A DNA stretch of 26,408 nucleotides from an uncultured Oscillospiraceae bacterium (lineage in GTDB: Bacteria; Bacillota; Clostridia; Oscillospirales; Oscillospiraceae). The notes beneath the pieces were generated by a model. It searched no databases and was not told the origin of the DNA. It was given only the letters and a program-made list of their open reading frames with translations. The first letter of the stretch is position 1, and the number at the start of each line of letters is the position of its first letter. This document shows, piece by piece, positions 15,185 through 23,927 of the stretch. The position numbers and the translations under genes were made by a program. The stretch covers positions 1-26,408 of the forward strand of contig CAJULJ010000037.1 in assembly GCA_910587395.1 (NCBI GenBank), in the 5' to 3' direction.

Positions 15185-17635
15185 TTGGATCTATTTTGGG
15201 ACACATACCGGGCCTATCTCCGCTCCTATTTGCCTCAGTGGCGGTGTGCTCAGGACGGCGGGGAGCCGGAGAGCGCCGTTTTGCGGGCGGCTGTGGAGCT
15301 GATCGAGGCGTCCGGGGTCCTCATGGCCGGTCTGCCCCAAAAGCACGAGCTGGCGTTTCTCAGCGGCTGGGAGCTGGAGCCGCTGGAGGCGGAACCGGCC
15401 TGTGCCTGCGCGGCGCTGACCGCCCCGGAGGGGGGGCCCGTCCCTGCGGGAACGGAGCTCTACATATCCGGCGACGGCGCCCGGCTGTGGCGGACTGTGG
15501 AGGATGCCCAGGCGGAACTGGCCCGGCTGACCGAACAATTCCTGACCGGGAAAGGGAAGCGGATTCCGCTCCCTCTGCCCGTTCCGGAACAGCCTGTCCG
15601 CCTCTTTGATTTCCACGGGGAGGGGCTGCCGGGTCCGGAGCTCCAATTTTCCCATCCAGACGCCTTTTCCTCCCAAGGGGGCTGTCAAATCGAACTGACG
15701 CTGCCCCATTCGCTTTCCAGGCTGCTGGAGCCGCCCGCCGGGGAGGCGGTGTGCTGGCGGCTGGTACGCGCATCGGGAGACGATGTCCCGTTGGCTCCTC
15801 CGGAAAGGACGGAGAAGGCCCTGCGCTTTCAGCTGCCCGCCGCGCCGGACGGGTGTGCTCTGCGGGTCCGCCTGCCCGCCGCGCTGGCGATTGACCCTGC
15901 CGGCGCGGCTGCCATCCATACAGAGCGGCGGTCTCAGACTCCCGTCCTGGCCTGGGATGGGGACGCCCCCCTCAGCGGGACGCACTGGCTGCCCTTCGGC
16001 CAAACCCCGGAGCCGTGGAGGGCCTGTTACCTCTCCTGCCCGGATGGGCTTGCGCTTCGGGGCGCGTGGCTCACCGTCTCCTTCGCGCTGTCCTTCCAGG
16101 TGTATGAGCAGCTACTGCCCGGGATGGACAGAGGTCCGGAGTACCGGCCGATTATGCGCCGTCTGCCCCTGCCGCCGCCTGTCCACGAGGTGCGGGCGGA
16201 CCAAGTGCTGTGGGAATACTGGAACGGCCGGATGTGGCTGCTTATACCGGGCACTGAGGGCCTGACTGGCAGCTTTGCCGCTGTGGAGCAGGGGATAGTC
16301 CAGGTTGAGGCCCGGTTTTTATGGCCGGTGGACGCGGCCCCCTGCGAGGTGGGCGGACAGACCGGCCTGTGGCTGCGGTGGCGGGTTGGCAGGGCCGGCA
16401 GCGGCGGCTGGCTTCCCCGGCGCTGTTACGCGCCTGAAATCACTGACCTCCGTTTTTTGGCTCTGCTGGAGGATTCCCCTGTATCCGCATCCCTCCGCGT
16501 CTGGCCCGAGGAGCGGTTTTGCCCCCTGTCCGACCTCCGCTTCTCCCTGCTCCAGGCGGTAATCCCCGAGGGGGACTGCTGGTGGCTGGGCTTTGACCGC
16601 CCGCCCTCCGGGCCCCTTCTGCGGCTATATCTCTCCCTTCAGAACCGCCTCCCGGGCGGGACCCTCACCGCCTGGGAGGCGGTGGAGGGAGAGACCCGTC
16701 CGCTTCCGTTGGAGGATGGCACACAGGGGCTGTCCCACAGTGGCGTGATCACGGTCAGCGGCGTTCAGGGCGGCATGGACACCCGGTTTGGCCTGCGGCG
16801 CTGGTGGCTGTGCCTGCGGGATGACAGCGGACATCTGGCCCAAGGGCGGCGGTTTCCCTGCCTGGAAGCGCTGTCCTGTGGCGCCGTCCGCCTTCAGGGA
16901 ACAAACGGCGGGCGCTGCCGGAAGGGTGAGCCGCTGGCTCCCCTCCGGGGCGGAACCCTCCGGGCCGTCACACTGACCGAGGGATTTGGCGGGGCGCCCC
17001 AGGAGGACCGTGCCGCCCTTCTGCGGCGGGCCCGGGGCCTCCGGCACCACCAGGGCCGGTGCCTGTCCGCCCTGGATGCGGAGCAGTTGATCTGCGGACA
17101 GATGAGGGACGTGCTGCGCACCCGCTGCCTGCGAAAGGCGAATGCGCTGTACATCGCCGTCCTGATGCGGGACATCCGGCACCATGAGGAGGCCTTTGCC
17201 GGCAGGCGGGAGGAAATCCGCCGGTTGCTGGAGCGGGACAGCGTCCTGCCCACGCTTGGATTGGAGATTGTGGTGCAGGAGCCGGTGTTTTATCCCGTCA
17301 ACGCCATGGTGTGGCTGCGCGCCATAGAGAATGTCTCCTTGGAGGCCATCCGCCGCCGGGTCTGCGAGGCCCTGGACCGCTTTTTTGATCCGGCCGCGGG
17401 CCGCTTTCAGGGGGAGGGCTGGCCAATCGGCCGGCTCCCAACCGAGATGGAGGTGCGCAATTTTCTCCAGGACAAGCTGCCGGGCCTTGTGGTGGTCAGG
17501 AGCCCCTTGACCGCCGTCACCCCTGGCGGCCGGGAGCTGGACTGCGCCCATATCGGCGACCCCTTCTCCCTGCCGGTTCCCGGCGCCTATACCGTCCACA
17601 TCCTGCGAGGGGAGGACTTGTCTTGTACTCCTTGA
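15185..17635 (+). CDS. gp6/J-like baseplate protein 1 (Afp11-type)
   Basis: An 816-aa protein starting with TTG at 15185; GAGGTG sits about 6 nt upstream and no ATG fits. The N-terminus (LFWDTYRAYLRSYLPQW, AVELIEASGVLMAGLPQKHE) and the C-terminus resemble baseplate J/gp6 wedge proteins. The C-terminus has EPVFYPVNAMVWLRAIENVS, CEALDRFFDPAAGRF and GWPIGRLPTEMEVRNFLQDK. The long centre is beta-rich and variable. In Afp/PVC two gp6/gp7-type proteins build the wedges around the spike hub; this is the larger. Its end overlaps the next gene by 13 bp. Whether it matches Afp11 or Afp12 more closely needs alignment. Confidence 0.8.
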   Translation: MDLFWDTYRAYLRSYLPQWRCAQDGGEPESAVLRAAVELIEASGVLMAGLPQKHELAFLSGWELEPLEAEPACACAALTAPEGGPVPAGTELYISGDGARLWRTVEDAQAELARLTEQFLTGKGKRIPLPLPVPEQPVRLFDFHGEGLPGPELQFSHPDAFSSQGGCQIELTLPHSLSRLLEPPAGEAVCWRLVRASGDDVPLAPPERTEKALRFQLPAAPDGCALRVRLPAALAIDPAGAAAIHTERRSQTPVLAWDGDAPLSGTHWLPFGQTPEPWRACYLSCPDGLALRGAWLTVSFALSFQVYEQLLPGMDRGPEYRPIMRRLPLPPPVHEVRADQVLWEYWNGRMWLLIPGTEGLTGSFAAVEQGIVQVEARFLWPVDAAPCEVGGQTGLWLRWRVGRAGSGGWLPRRCYAPEITDLRFLALLEDSPVSASLRVWPEERFCPLSDLRFSLLQAVIPEGDCWWLGFDRPPSGPLLRLYLSLQNRLPGGTLTAWEAVEGETRPLPLEDGTQGLSHSGVITVSGVQGGMDTRFGLRRWWLCLRDDSGHLAQGRRFPCLEALSCGAVRLQGTNGGRCRKGEPLAPLRGGTLRAVTLTEGFGGAPQEDRAALLRRARGLRHHQGRCLSALDAEQLICGQMRDVLRTRCLRKANALYIAVLMRDIRHHEEAFAGRREEIRRLLERDSVLPTLGLEIVVQEPVFYPVNAMVWLRAIENVSLEAIRRRVCEALDRFFDPAAGRFQGEGWPIGRLPTEMEVRNFLQDKLPGLVVVRSPLTAVTPGGRELDCAHIGDPFSLPVPGAYTVHILRGEDLSCTP

Positions 17636-19536
17636 ATTTGAATACCACCGGGCAGGAGGAACTCTATGAGCGGGCCTGCGGCCGTATGGCCCAGCTGCTG
17701 CCCGGCTGGAGCGACGCCATCCCCAGCGACCCGGCCGTGGCGCTGCTGGAGCTGGCCTCCTACCTCTCGCATATGCAGAATCGGGAGATCAACACCCTTC
17801 GGGCGCGGCACTATCTCGCCTATCTGAGGCTTCTGGGACAGATGCCTGGAAAGCTCGCTCCGGCCCGTATGCTGGCAGTTCCCGGCGGCTCCGTCAGGCC
17901 CTGGCCCGGTATGCGCTTTGAAATGGACGGCGTCCCCTTTGAGGCGGCCGGTGTTCCGTATACCGGACCCTGCCGGGTAAAGGATGTGTCGCTGGCGCAG
18001 GGCGGATGCCGGCGCGTTTTGCGGGCGGACGCCCCGCTGATAGTTACCCCAGAGACCCCTGCCGCGCTGGAAATTACCCTTTCCGTCCCGCTCCCCCCGG
18101 GCGTGCCCGTACAGCTCTGGCTGGAGCTGCAGCCGGAGCCGGGCCGGATCGAGCCCAAGGGATGGACGACCCCTCCTGTCCGGCTGCTTGCCCAAATCGG
18201 AACCGGCGGCCCGCAGCGAGGCATTCCCTGCCGGGACGGCACCTGCGGTCTGCTGCAAAGCGGATATGTGATGTTCACACCCCCTGTATCTTTTGATACG
18301 CTCTGCCTGGAGGTGGAGGGCGAGATCGAGGGAGAACCCCGTATTTCCGCGGCGGCGCTGTATCCCGTTGTGCTGGAGCAGCGGTGCACGCGAAGTCAAT
18401 GCCTGGACTTGAAGGCTCCGTTCTGCCTGCCGCCGGGGCGGGAGAAAAATTGGACTCTTCGCTTTTTCTCACCCCAGAATGGCGGCTGGAGGGAGGAAAA
18501 GCACCTTTTCATCCGGGAGGGCCTGGTCAAGGGGCTGTCTGGACCGCCTCCGGAGGCCCTCCGGGTGGTGGCGTGGGAGCCGGATTTTCCGGCCCTCCAC
18601 CCGTTGAGGGAGCTGCCCATGGAGGCAGTCCGCCTGGAGGAGAACGGAATACTGCCCGCCTCCCTTCGCCTGATGGTGGAAGAGGGCGGGCTGTGGTACG
18701 ACTGTCCGGTCTGTCGGCCTGAGATTGGCCGCACCCTGCCCCGGGGCTGCCGGTGGGACGAAACCCGCCAAGCGCTCCGGTTTGGAGACGGTCGGGATTT
18801 TTGCGTCCCCCGCGAGGGGCGGCTTCTGGTGGCCGGGTGCGTCTGTACGTTGGGGACGGCAGGAAACGGCGCCGGCGGCCTGCTGGCACGGGACGGCATG
18901 ATTCTGCGTCCCCTGGCCCCCGCCTTGGGCGGGCGGGACAGTGAGGACGGGAAAACCGCCTTTTTCCGCGTGGCCAAGGAGCTGGAGCGGCCCGCGCGGG
19001 CGGTTTCGCCGACCGACTATGAGGCGCTGGCCCTGCGCACGCCCGGCCTGGCCCTGGACCGGGTGCGGGCGGTGCCCGCCGCTCGGCTGGGCAAAGCAGG
19101 CCCCGGCGTGGTGGTTTTGGTAAAGCCGCGTTCGGTCGCCTCCCTGCCGCCGCTGACCCGGTGGCAGTCGGAGCAACTGTCCGTCTGGCTGGACCGGTTC
19201 CGGATGATCGGCGTGCCGGTGGAGGTGCGGGGCCCCCGCTATTGCCCGGTGGAGGTAAAGCTGCGGATTCAGCCCAGCGGCCCGGTTTCAGAGCCCGCCC
19301 TGCGCTCTGCGGCCTTCCGGCACACGGACGGGGTGACCGGCCCGCTGGATTTTGGCGCGGAACTATCCTATACCACGCTCTTTTCCGCTCTGAGCGCCGT
19401 TCCCGGTGTGGGGACTGTGCGTGCGCTGGAGCTTCGGGCTCTGTCCAGCTGCGGACACCGCACCCAGGAGGGCGGCATCCGGCTGGAAGCGGACACATTG
19501 CCCTACCTGGACCGGTTTCAGGTTATGGAGCGCTAG
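17623..19536 (+). CDS. gp6/J-like baseplate protein 2 (Afp12-type)
   Basis: A 637-aa protein starting with TTG at 17623, with GGAGG 7 nt upstream; it begins inside the preceding gene. The N-terminus has the wedge signature: PSDPAVALLELASYLSHMQN followed by REINTLRARHYLAYLRLLG. The C-terminal half is J-like: AVSPTDYEALALRTPGLALD, VVVLVKPRS, WLDRFRMIGVPVEVRGPRY, and FSALSAVPGVGTVRALELR. It would pair with the 816-aa protein in baseplate wedges. Both large wedge genes use TTG, which may keep their synthesis below that of sheath and tube. The wedge call is confident; the exact Afp11/12 assignment is not. Confidence 0.85.
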   Translation: MYSLNLNTTGQEELYERACGRMAQLLPGWSDAIPSDPAVALLELASYLSHMQNREINTLRARHYLAYLRLLGQMPGKLAPARMLAVPGGSVRPWPGMRFEMDGVPFEAAGVPYTGPCRVKDVSLAQGGCRRVLRADAPLIVTPETPAALEITLSVPLPPGVPVQLWLELQPEPGRIEPKGWTTPPVRLLAQIGTGGPQRGIPCRDGTCGLLQSGYVMFTPPVSFDTLCLEVEGEIEGEPRISAAALYPVVLEQRCTRSQCLDLKAPFCLPPGREKNWTLRFFSPQNGGWREEKHLFIREGLVKGLSGPPPEALRVVAWEPDFPALHPLRELPMEAVRLEENGILPASLRLMVEEGGLWYDCPVCRPEIGRTLPRGCRWDETRQALRFGDGRDFCVPREGRLLVAGCVCTLGTAGNGAGGLLARDGMILRPLAPALGGRDSEDGKTAFFRVAKELERPARAVSPTDYEALALRTPGLALDRVRAVPAARLGKAGPGVVVLVKPRSVASLPPLTRWQSEQLSVWLDRFRMIGVPVEVRGPRYCPVEVKLRIQPSGPVSEPALRSAAFRHTDGVTGPLDFGAELSYTTLFSALSAVPGVGTVRALELRALSSCGHRTQEGGIRLEADTLPYLDRFQVMER

Positions 19537-19543
19537 GAGGCAT

Positions 19544-20491
19544 ATGAAAATGGAACGGACGATCCGTCGGTACCGGTCCGACTGGGAGCTGTCCCGGTGC
19601 GGACGGTTTGAATACGGCCGCTATTGTTCCCGCTGGTATCGCGGCCTGGGCGCCGGTATGGAGTGGCTGCGGCTGTCGCTGACGGTATCCGGGCCGGTTT
19701 TTGTCAAGGTGTACGCCACAGATGGGGAGCCGGACGATTCCATTGACGGGATGGAGCCGGTTTTGGAGCGTCCGGCGGAGGACCTGCTGCTCTACGGCGT
19801 AAAAGGGCGCTTTCTCTGTTTCACTGTGGAGCCGGGGGAGCGTCTGCGCAGCTATGAGCTGACCTTTCCCGGACTGTCCATCGACAGCCTGCTCCCCTCC
19901 GTCATGCAGGGGGACGGCACCCTGCGGAAGCTGCTGGGGATCTATCAGTCCCTTTATATGGACCTAAACCGGGAACTGGCCGGCTTTCCTGCCCGGTTGG
20001 ACCCGCTGGGCGCCGCGCCCCTGCCGGAGCTGGCCCGCTGGCTGGGCGCCTCCGCCTGGATGGAACGGGGGCTTCCGGAGCCGGTGCTGCTGGCCGCCGC
20101 CGCGGAGCTGAACCGGCTGCGGGGGACGAAACAGGGCCTGCGCCGCCTGGCAGAGCTTGTGACCGGGCAGGAATGTGAAATCGTGGAACAATTTCAATGG
20201 GAGGCTCAGACGTGCTCTCTCCAGGAGCGGGAGAGCTGCGCCCGGCTGTATGGGCCGGACCGCTCCGACATCACACTCCTGTTCCCGGTGGAGACCTCTG
20301 AGGAAAAGCTGTCCCGGCTCAAAGGGATTTTAGAGGACTTTATCCCTCTGGGCATATCCTGCGCTGTCGTGCGCCTGGAGGCGCATATGACGTTGGACGG
20401 ACACAGCTATCTGGACAGCGGCGTTCAAATCACAGATCCCCCGCCTGCGGAGCTGGACGGTCCAGAGTGGGATGAGCTGATTTTGGAGTGA
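19544..20491 (+). CDS. Phage tail protein I-like baseplate protein
   Basis: A 315-aa protein. AGGAGG at 19535-19540 is followed by two in-frame ATGs, 19544 (3 nt away) and 19550 (9 nt away); either may be used. The first 110 residues are beta-rich (WLRLSLTVSGPVFVKVYATD). The rest follows the tail protein I pattern: GTLRKLLGIYQSLYMDLNRE, DPLGAAPLPELARWLGASAW, NRLRGTKQGLRRLAELVTGQ and an IVEQFQ strand. The RGT..GL..L block is the family hallmark. In contractile tails gpI links the wedge to fibres or the baseplate rim. It ends just before the ATPase gene. A C-terminal segment (DGHSYLDSGVQI) may contact a partner. Confidence 0.82.
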   Translation: MKMERTIRRYRSDWELSRCGRFEYGRYCSRWYRGLGAGMEWLRLSLTVSGPVFVKVYATDGEPDDSIDGMEPVLERPAEDLLLYGVKGRFLCFTVEPGERLRSYELTFPGLSIDSLLPSVMQGDGTLRKLLGIYQSLYMDLNRELAGFPARLDPLGAAPLPELARWLGASAWMERGLPEPVLLAAAAELNRLRGTKQGLRRLAELVTGQECEIVEQFQWEAQTCSLQERESCARLYGPDRSDITLLFPVETSEEKLSRLKGILEDFIPLGISCAVVRLEAHMTLDGHSYLDSGVQITDPPPAELDGPEWDELILE

Positions 20492-20497
20492 CGGAAT

Positions 20498-22399
20498 ATG
20501 GCTGGTTATGAGAATAACACTCAGTGCATTCTGGACTATCTGGCGCTGTTTCAGGCCCTGTCCGCCAAGGAGGCGGACGCCGGACCATGCCGTAAGCAGT
20601 GGGAGGCCATTCTCGCCCGGGAGCGGAGCTCTCACAGCGTCCAGCTGGCCCCACCGCTCCTTCGGCAGCAGTTTCGGCTGAACGAGCGGGATTTTCTGCT
20701 GGCCATGGCCGCGCTGGCGCTGGAAATGGACGGCGGGCTGAGAAATTCCTTTCGCCGGAGCTATGGACTGAGCCTGCCCACCATCGAATACGGCTTGCAG
20801 CTGATCTCCCCGATCTGCCCAAGCGGCTGCCAGACCCTGGCGGAGCTGGCCGGAAAAAACACCCTGTGCGGGCTGCTGCTCACCACCGCTGAGCCGGCCG
20901 CCTACCCGCTGGAGCGGCCGTTGATCCTGTGCCGGACAGCGCTGGCCTTTCTCACCGGCTTGTCTACGGCGGAGATCCCCGCCTGTACGCCCCGGATTGA
21001 GGACGGGACGCAGTGGCTTCCCCTTCACCAGGAGGCGCTGGAGCAGGTCAGGGCATGGTACGGCCAGGGGGCGGAGAACGCGCTGTACTTGTGCGCCCCC
21101 GCCGGGTCCGGGCGGCGGACCCTTCTGCGCCGTGCCTGTGGCAGCGTGGTGGAACTCTCTTTGGTTGAGCTTGCGGAGCTCTCTCCTCCCGACCAGGACC
21201 ATGGGCTGCGGGAGGCGGCGGCGCTGGCCGTCCTGCTGAACGCCCCCATCTGTACGCTTCCAGATTCCGGCCGGAAGGTCTTGCGCGCACTGGAGCGGTT
21301 GTGCCGCAAATACGCCGTCCCTCTTGCCATATTGGCGGAGGACGGCGGCGCGCTGGAGGAGGCAAAAGAGGTCGTCCGCCTGCCCCCGGCGCTTCCGGCC
21401 GGCCACCGCCGGGAGGTGTGGGCGCTCCTCGTCCCCCAGGCAGAACCCGGCGTGGTCCCCCGGGGTGCCATGACGGTCGGCGCGGTGCGGGAAACGGCCC
21501 GCCTGGCCCTTCGGAGGGCCTCCGGGTCGGGACGGGAGACGGTCGCGGCGGAGGACATCCGCCGGGCTATGCTCCAGCGGGGCGGCGCTCTGGAATTTGG
21601 CATCCGGTATCAGACCGATGTGACGCTGAGCGACATGGTTCTGCCGGACAGCCTGCGGGAGCAGCTGGAGCTGATCTGCCAGGCGGCCCTCTGCGGAGAC
21701 CGGCTGGCAGACTGGGGCCTTCCGCGGCAGCGGGAAGGGGTCATGGCGGTCTTCCACGGCCCCTCCGGCACAGGAAAGACCATGGCGGCCTCAGCCATTG
21801 CCCACCGGCTGGGGATACCGCTGCTCCGGGCGGACCTGTCCCAGCTCATGGACAAGTATGTGGGTGAGACGGAAAAGCATCTGGGACGGCTTCTGCGCGG
21901 CGCCAGGGAAAACCACTGCGTCCTGCTGTTCGACGAGGCGGACGCCCTCTTCGGAAAGCGGGCGGCGGTGTCTTCGGGACACGACAAATACGCCAACCTG
22001 TCCACCTCTTACCTCTTGCAGGAAATCGAGCAGTATGACGGCGTGGCCATTCTCTCCACCAACCTGCTGGGCAATTTTGACGACGCTTTTTTGCGGCGGC
22101 TGCAATATATCGTCCGGTTCAGCCTGCCGGACGCGGCCCTGCGGGAGATGCTGTGGCGGCAGGTCCTTCCAGCGGAACGGTGCGGGGAGGCACTCCCATA
22201 CGCCGCGCTGGCCCAGGCGGAGCTGAGCCCGGCCCGGATTCTGGCCGCGGCCCGGGGGACGGCGGTGGCGGCTATGGCGGCGGGGCGTGAGACGGCGGAT
22301 TTGGGGGACGTGGTGAAGGCCCTGCGGATGGAGTTGGAAAAGGACAACAAGGCCCTGCCCAGGGAACTGGCCGGATGGGCAAAAAAGGAGGCGACTTGA
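20498..22399 (+). CDS. CIS AAA+ ATPase (Afp15/Pvc15-like)
   Basis: A 633-aa protein with tandem nucleotide-binding folds. The second is intact: Walker A GPSGTGKT (421-428), KYVGETEKHLGRLL, Walker B LLFDEAD (476-482), sensor-1 Asn522 in STN, and an arginine-finger segment FLRRL (532-536). The first P-loop is degenerate (APAGSGRRT, 200-208), with Arg where Lys is expected. The N-terminal 190 residues are helical. Afp15-type ATPases are conserved in eCIS loci and thought to act in assembly or cargo loading rather than in recycling contracted sheath as ClpV does in T6SS. The gene sits directly before the candidate cargo, in keeping with a loading role (inference). Confidence 0.93.
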   Translation: MAGYENNTQCILDYLALFQALSAKEADAGPCRKQWEAILARERSSHSVQLAPPLLRQQFRLNERDFLLAMAALALEMDGGLRNSFRRSYGLSLPTIEYGLQLISPICPSGCQTLAELAGKNTLCGLLLTTAEPAAYPLERPLILCRTALAFLTGLSTAEIPACTPRIEDGTQWLPLHQEALEQVRAWYGQGAENALYLCAPAGSGRRTLLRRACGSVVELSLVELAELSPPDQDHGLREAAALAVLLNAPICTLPDSGRKVLRALERLCRKYAVPLAILAEDGGALEEAKEVVRLPPALPAGHRREVWALLVPQAEPGVVPRGAMTVGAVRETARLALRRASGSGRETVAAEDIRRAMLQRGGALEFGIRYQTDVTLSDMVLPDSLREQLELICQAALCGDRLADWGLPRQREGVMAVFHGPSGTGKTMAASAIAHRLGIPLLRADLSQLMDKYVGETEKHLGRLLRGARENHCVLLFDEADALFGKRAAVSSGHDKYANLSTSYLLQEIEQYDGVAILSTNLLGNFDDAFLRRLQYIVRFSLPDAALREMLWRQVLPAERCGEALPYAALAQAELSPARILAAARGTAVAAMAAGRETADLGDVVKALRMELEKDNKALPRELAGWAKKEAT

Positions 22400-22400
22400 G

Positions 22401-23861
22401 ATGGAAACTCAATTACGGGAACAAAAAGTGGAAGCGGCAGAGGTCAAAAAGCCGAACCTGACCGGCATTCCCACCCAGATGAAGCTGGACTTCGAGCAGC
22501 GCAGCGGCCTGTCCTTCGACGATGTGCGGGTGCATTACAACTCGGACAAACCCGCGCGGCTGGGGGCGCTGGCCTACACCCAAGGGACACAGATCCATGT
22601 CGGGCCGGGACACGAGAGCAGCCTGCCCCATGAGCTGGGACACGTGATCCAGCAAAAGGCGGGAAGGGTCCGTCCCACGCGGTGGATCAACGGCCTGCCC
22701 GTCAACGACCAGCCCGAGCTGGAGCGGGAGGCCGACCGCGCACCGGTGCAGTGTATGCCGGCGCCAGCCCTGTGGGGCGTGGTCCAAATGGACCTTGTGA
22801 CAATGCCCGCGCAGAGCGGCTGCAACTGCGGATATCACGCGCTGGCCCGCGCGCTGCTGCGATTTCAAGAAACGGGTACGGTAACGCTGCCGTACACCAA
22901 AGATAATCTGGCGGATTATCTTACCTCATATGCCGTTCAAACAGGATTCAGCGTAATTGGCGAAGCGTTTGACGCAGAAGCTTTGGCCCATGTGGGCGAG
23001 CAATTTTGTTTCGCCAATCATATTCCTGCTACATGTTCTTCCATTGCTTTCAATACAAAGGAGGAGTTCGAAAACATCCTGAACGAATCCAGAAAGGATG
23101 GAAGCGTTATTCTTGTCCCTTATTTCACAGGCGAAAACCTTATGCCAGTGATTAACAGCGCTCAAGAAGAGAACGCGCATTGGAGCGCCATCGACACAGC
23201 CCTTCCTCAAAGTGCTCTCTCAACAGGTGCCTCCCCGGCAGGACCCATCCCGTACAAGTTATATGAAGGCAATTATTATGGTTCTTTTGGTGATTATATG
23301 CCGCCGGCAGATGTAGATACTGACCAGCTGTTTGACTCAAACCAGTCTATTCATCCTCAATTCGATTGGGACAAGTTTATATGGGATTACGCATTTCAAA
23401 AAGCATTTACGATTGAGCCGGGTGGTATAACTACGGAGAGTACTCGAAAAAACATCGAAGCAGCTGTAATTTTTCTTACTGATGAATACAATACATATCG
23501 CGGGGCTGGGGCGAAGCCTAAATCCAAATCTAAACCTGAACTACCGGTTTCTCTCCAAACAAAGTATAGTTTTATACATAGTGAAACCGGGAAACAGGCT
23601 GCGTGGGGCAATAAAGTCTTACGTCACAATGTCCTTGAACTTGGAATACCCTATATAATAAATAGCGAGCGCAAGAAATATCATGGCGCCGGATATAAAG
23701 ACTATGGCGAGTTTATAGCTGGCTTTAAAACTGTAACCGGCAAGATTGAAGATCTGCCACATCACAGGTCTGATTTTCCCAGAGCAATAGATCCCGTGAC
23801 AGGCTCTGCGGTTCAGGGCGTCAATCTTCGAGGGCTTGTGGTTAAAGTAATAGGGAAATAG
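22401..23861 (+). CDS. Candidate CIS cargo: DUF4157 leader plus papain-like cysteine-protease-like region
   Basis: A 486-aa protein with AAGGAGG upstream. Residues 22-115 are the DUF4157 domain found in many eCIS-associated proteins: GIPTQMKLDFEQRSGLSFDD, VRVHYNSDKPARLGALAYTQ, HELGH (77-81, HExxH), NGLPVNDQPELEREAD. The Glu in LEREAD (110) could be the third zinc ligand. Downstream, QSGCNCGYHALARALL (138-153) resembles a papain-like nucleophile helix with Cys141 or Cys143, and ENAHWSAID (257-265) looks like the matching His260 strand. The third catalytic residue is not certain. The end (about 390-486) is unrecognised. From about 22860 the DNA becomes visibly AT-richer with different codon use, as in swapped toxin tails. 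No immunity gene is adjacent. Cargo role is inferred from DUF4157 and position after the ATPase. Confidence 0.75.
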   Translation: METQLREQKVEAAEVKKPNLTGIPTQMKLDFEQRSGLSFDDVRVHYNSDKPARLGALAYTQGTQIHVGPGHESSLPHELGHVIQQKAGRVRPTRWINGLPVNDQPELEREADRAPVQCMPAPALWGVVQMDLVTMPAQSGCNCGYHALARALLRFQETGTVTLPYTKDNLADYLTSYAVQTGFSVIGEAFDAEALAHVGEQFCFANHIPATCSSIAFNTKEEFENILNESRKDGSVILVPYFTGENLMPVINSAQEENAHWSAIDTALPQSALSTGASPAGPIPYKLYEGNYYGSFGDYMPPADVDTDQLFDSNQSIHPQFDWDKFIWDYAFQKAFTIEPGGITTESTRKNIEAAVIFLTDEYNTYRGAGAKPKSKSKPELPVSLQTKYSFIHSETGKQAAWGNKVLRHNVLELGIPYIINSERKKYHGAGYKDYGEFIAGFKTVTGKIEDLPHHRSDFPRAIDPVTGSAVQGVNLRGLVVKVIGK

Positions 23862-23927
23862 AGACTTCACTTAATATTTTGATCCACATGAGGGACTTAG
23901 CAGTCTCTTACAGCAGGGGGAAATGCC

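Noticed and set aside
7670..22399. A prophage or R-type tailocin
   Set aside because: No terminase, portal, capsid, holin or endolysin gene is present, while DUF4255, DUF6760, an Afp15-type ATPase and a DUF4157 protein mark an eCIS.
8638..22399. A type VI secretion system
   Set aside because: There is one sheath gene of phage type rather than TssB/TssC, no ClpV, and no TssJ/L/M membrane complex. The membrane genes here are unrelated.
23860..23908. Inverted repeat AGAGACT/AGTCTCT between the cargo and LuxR-type genes
   Set aside because: The arms are only 7 bp, 35 nt apart, with no U-tract, so a terminator call is not justified.
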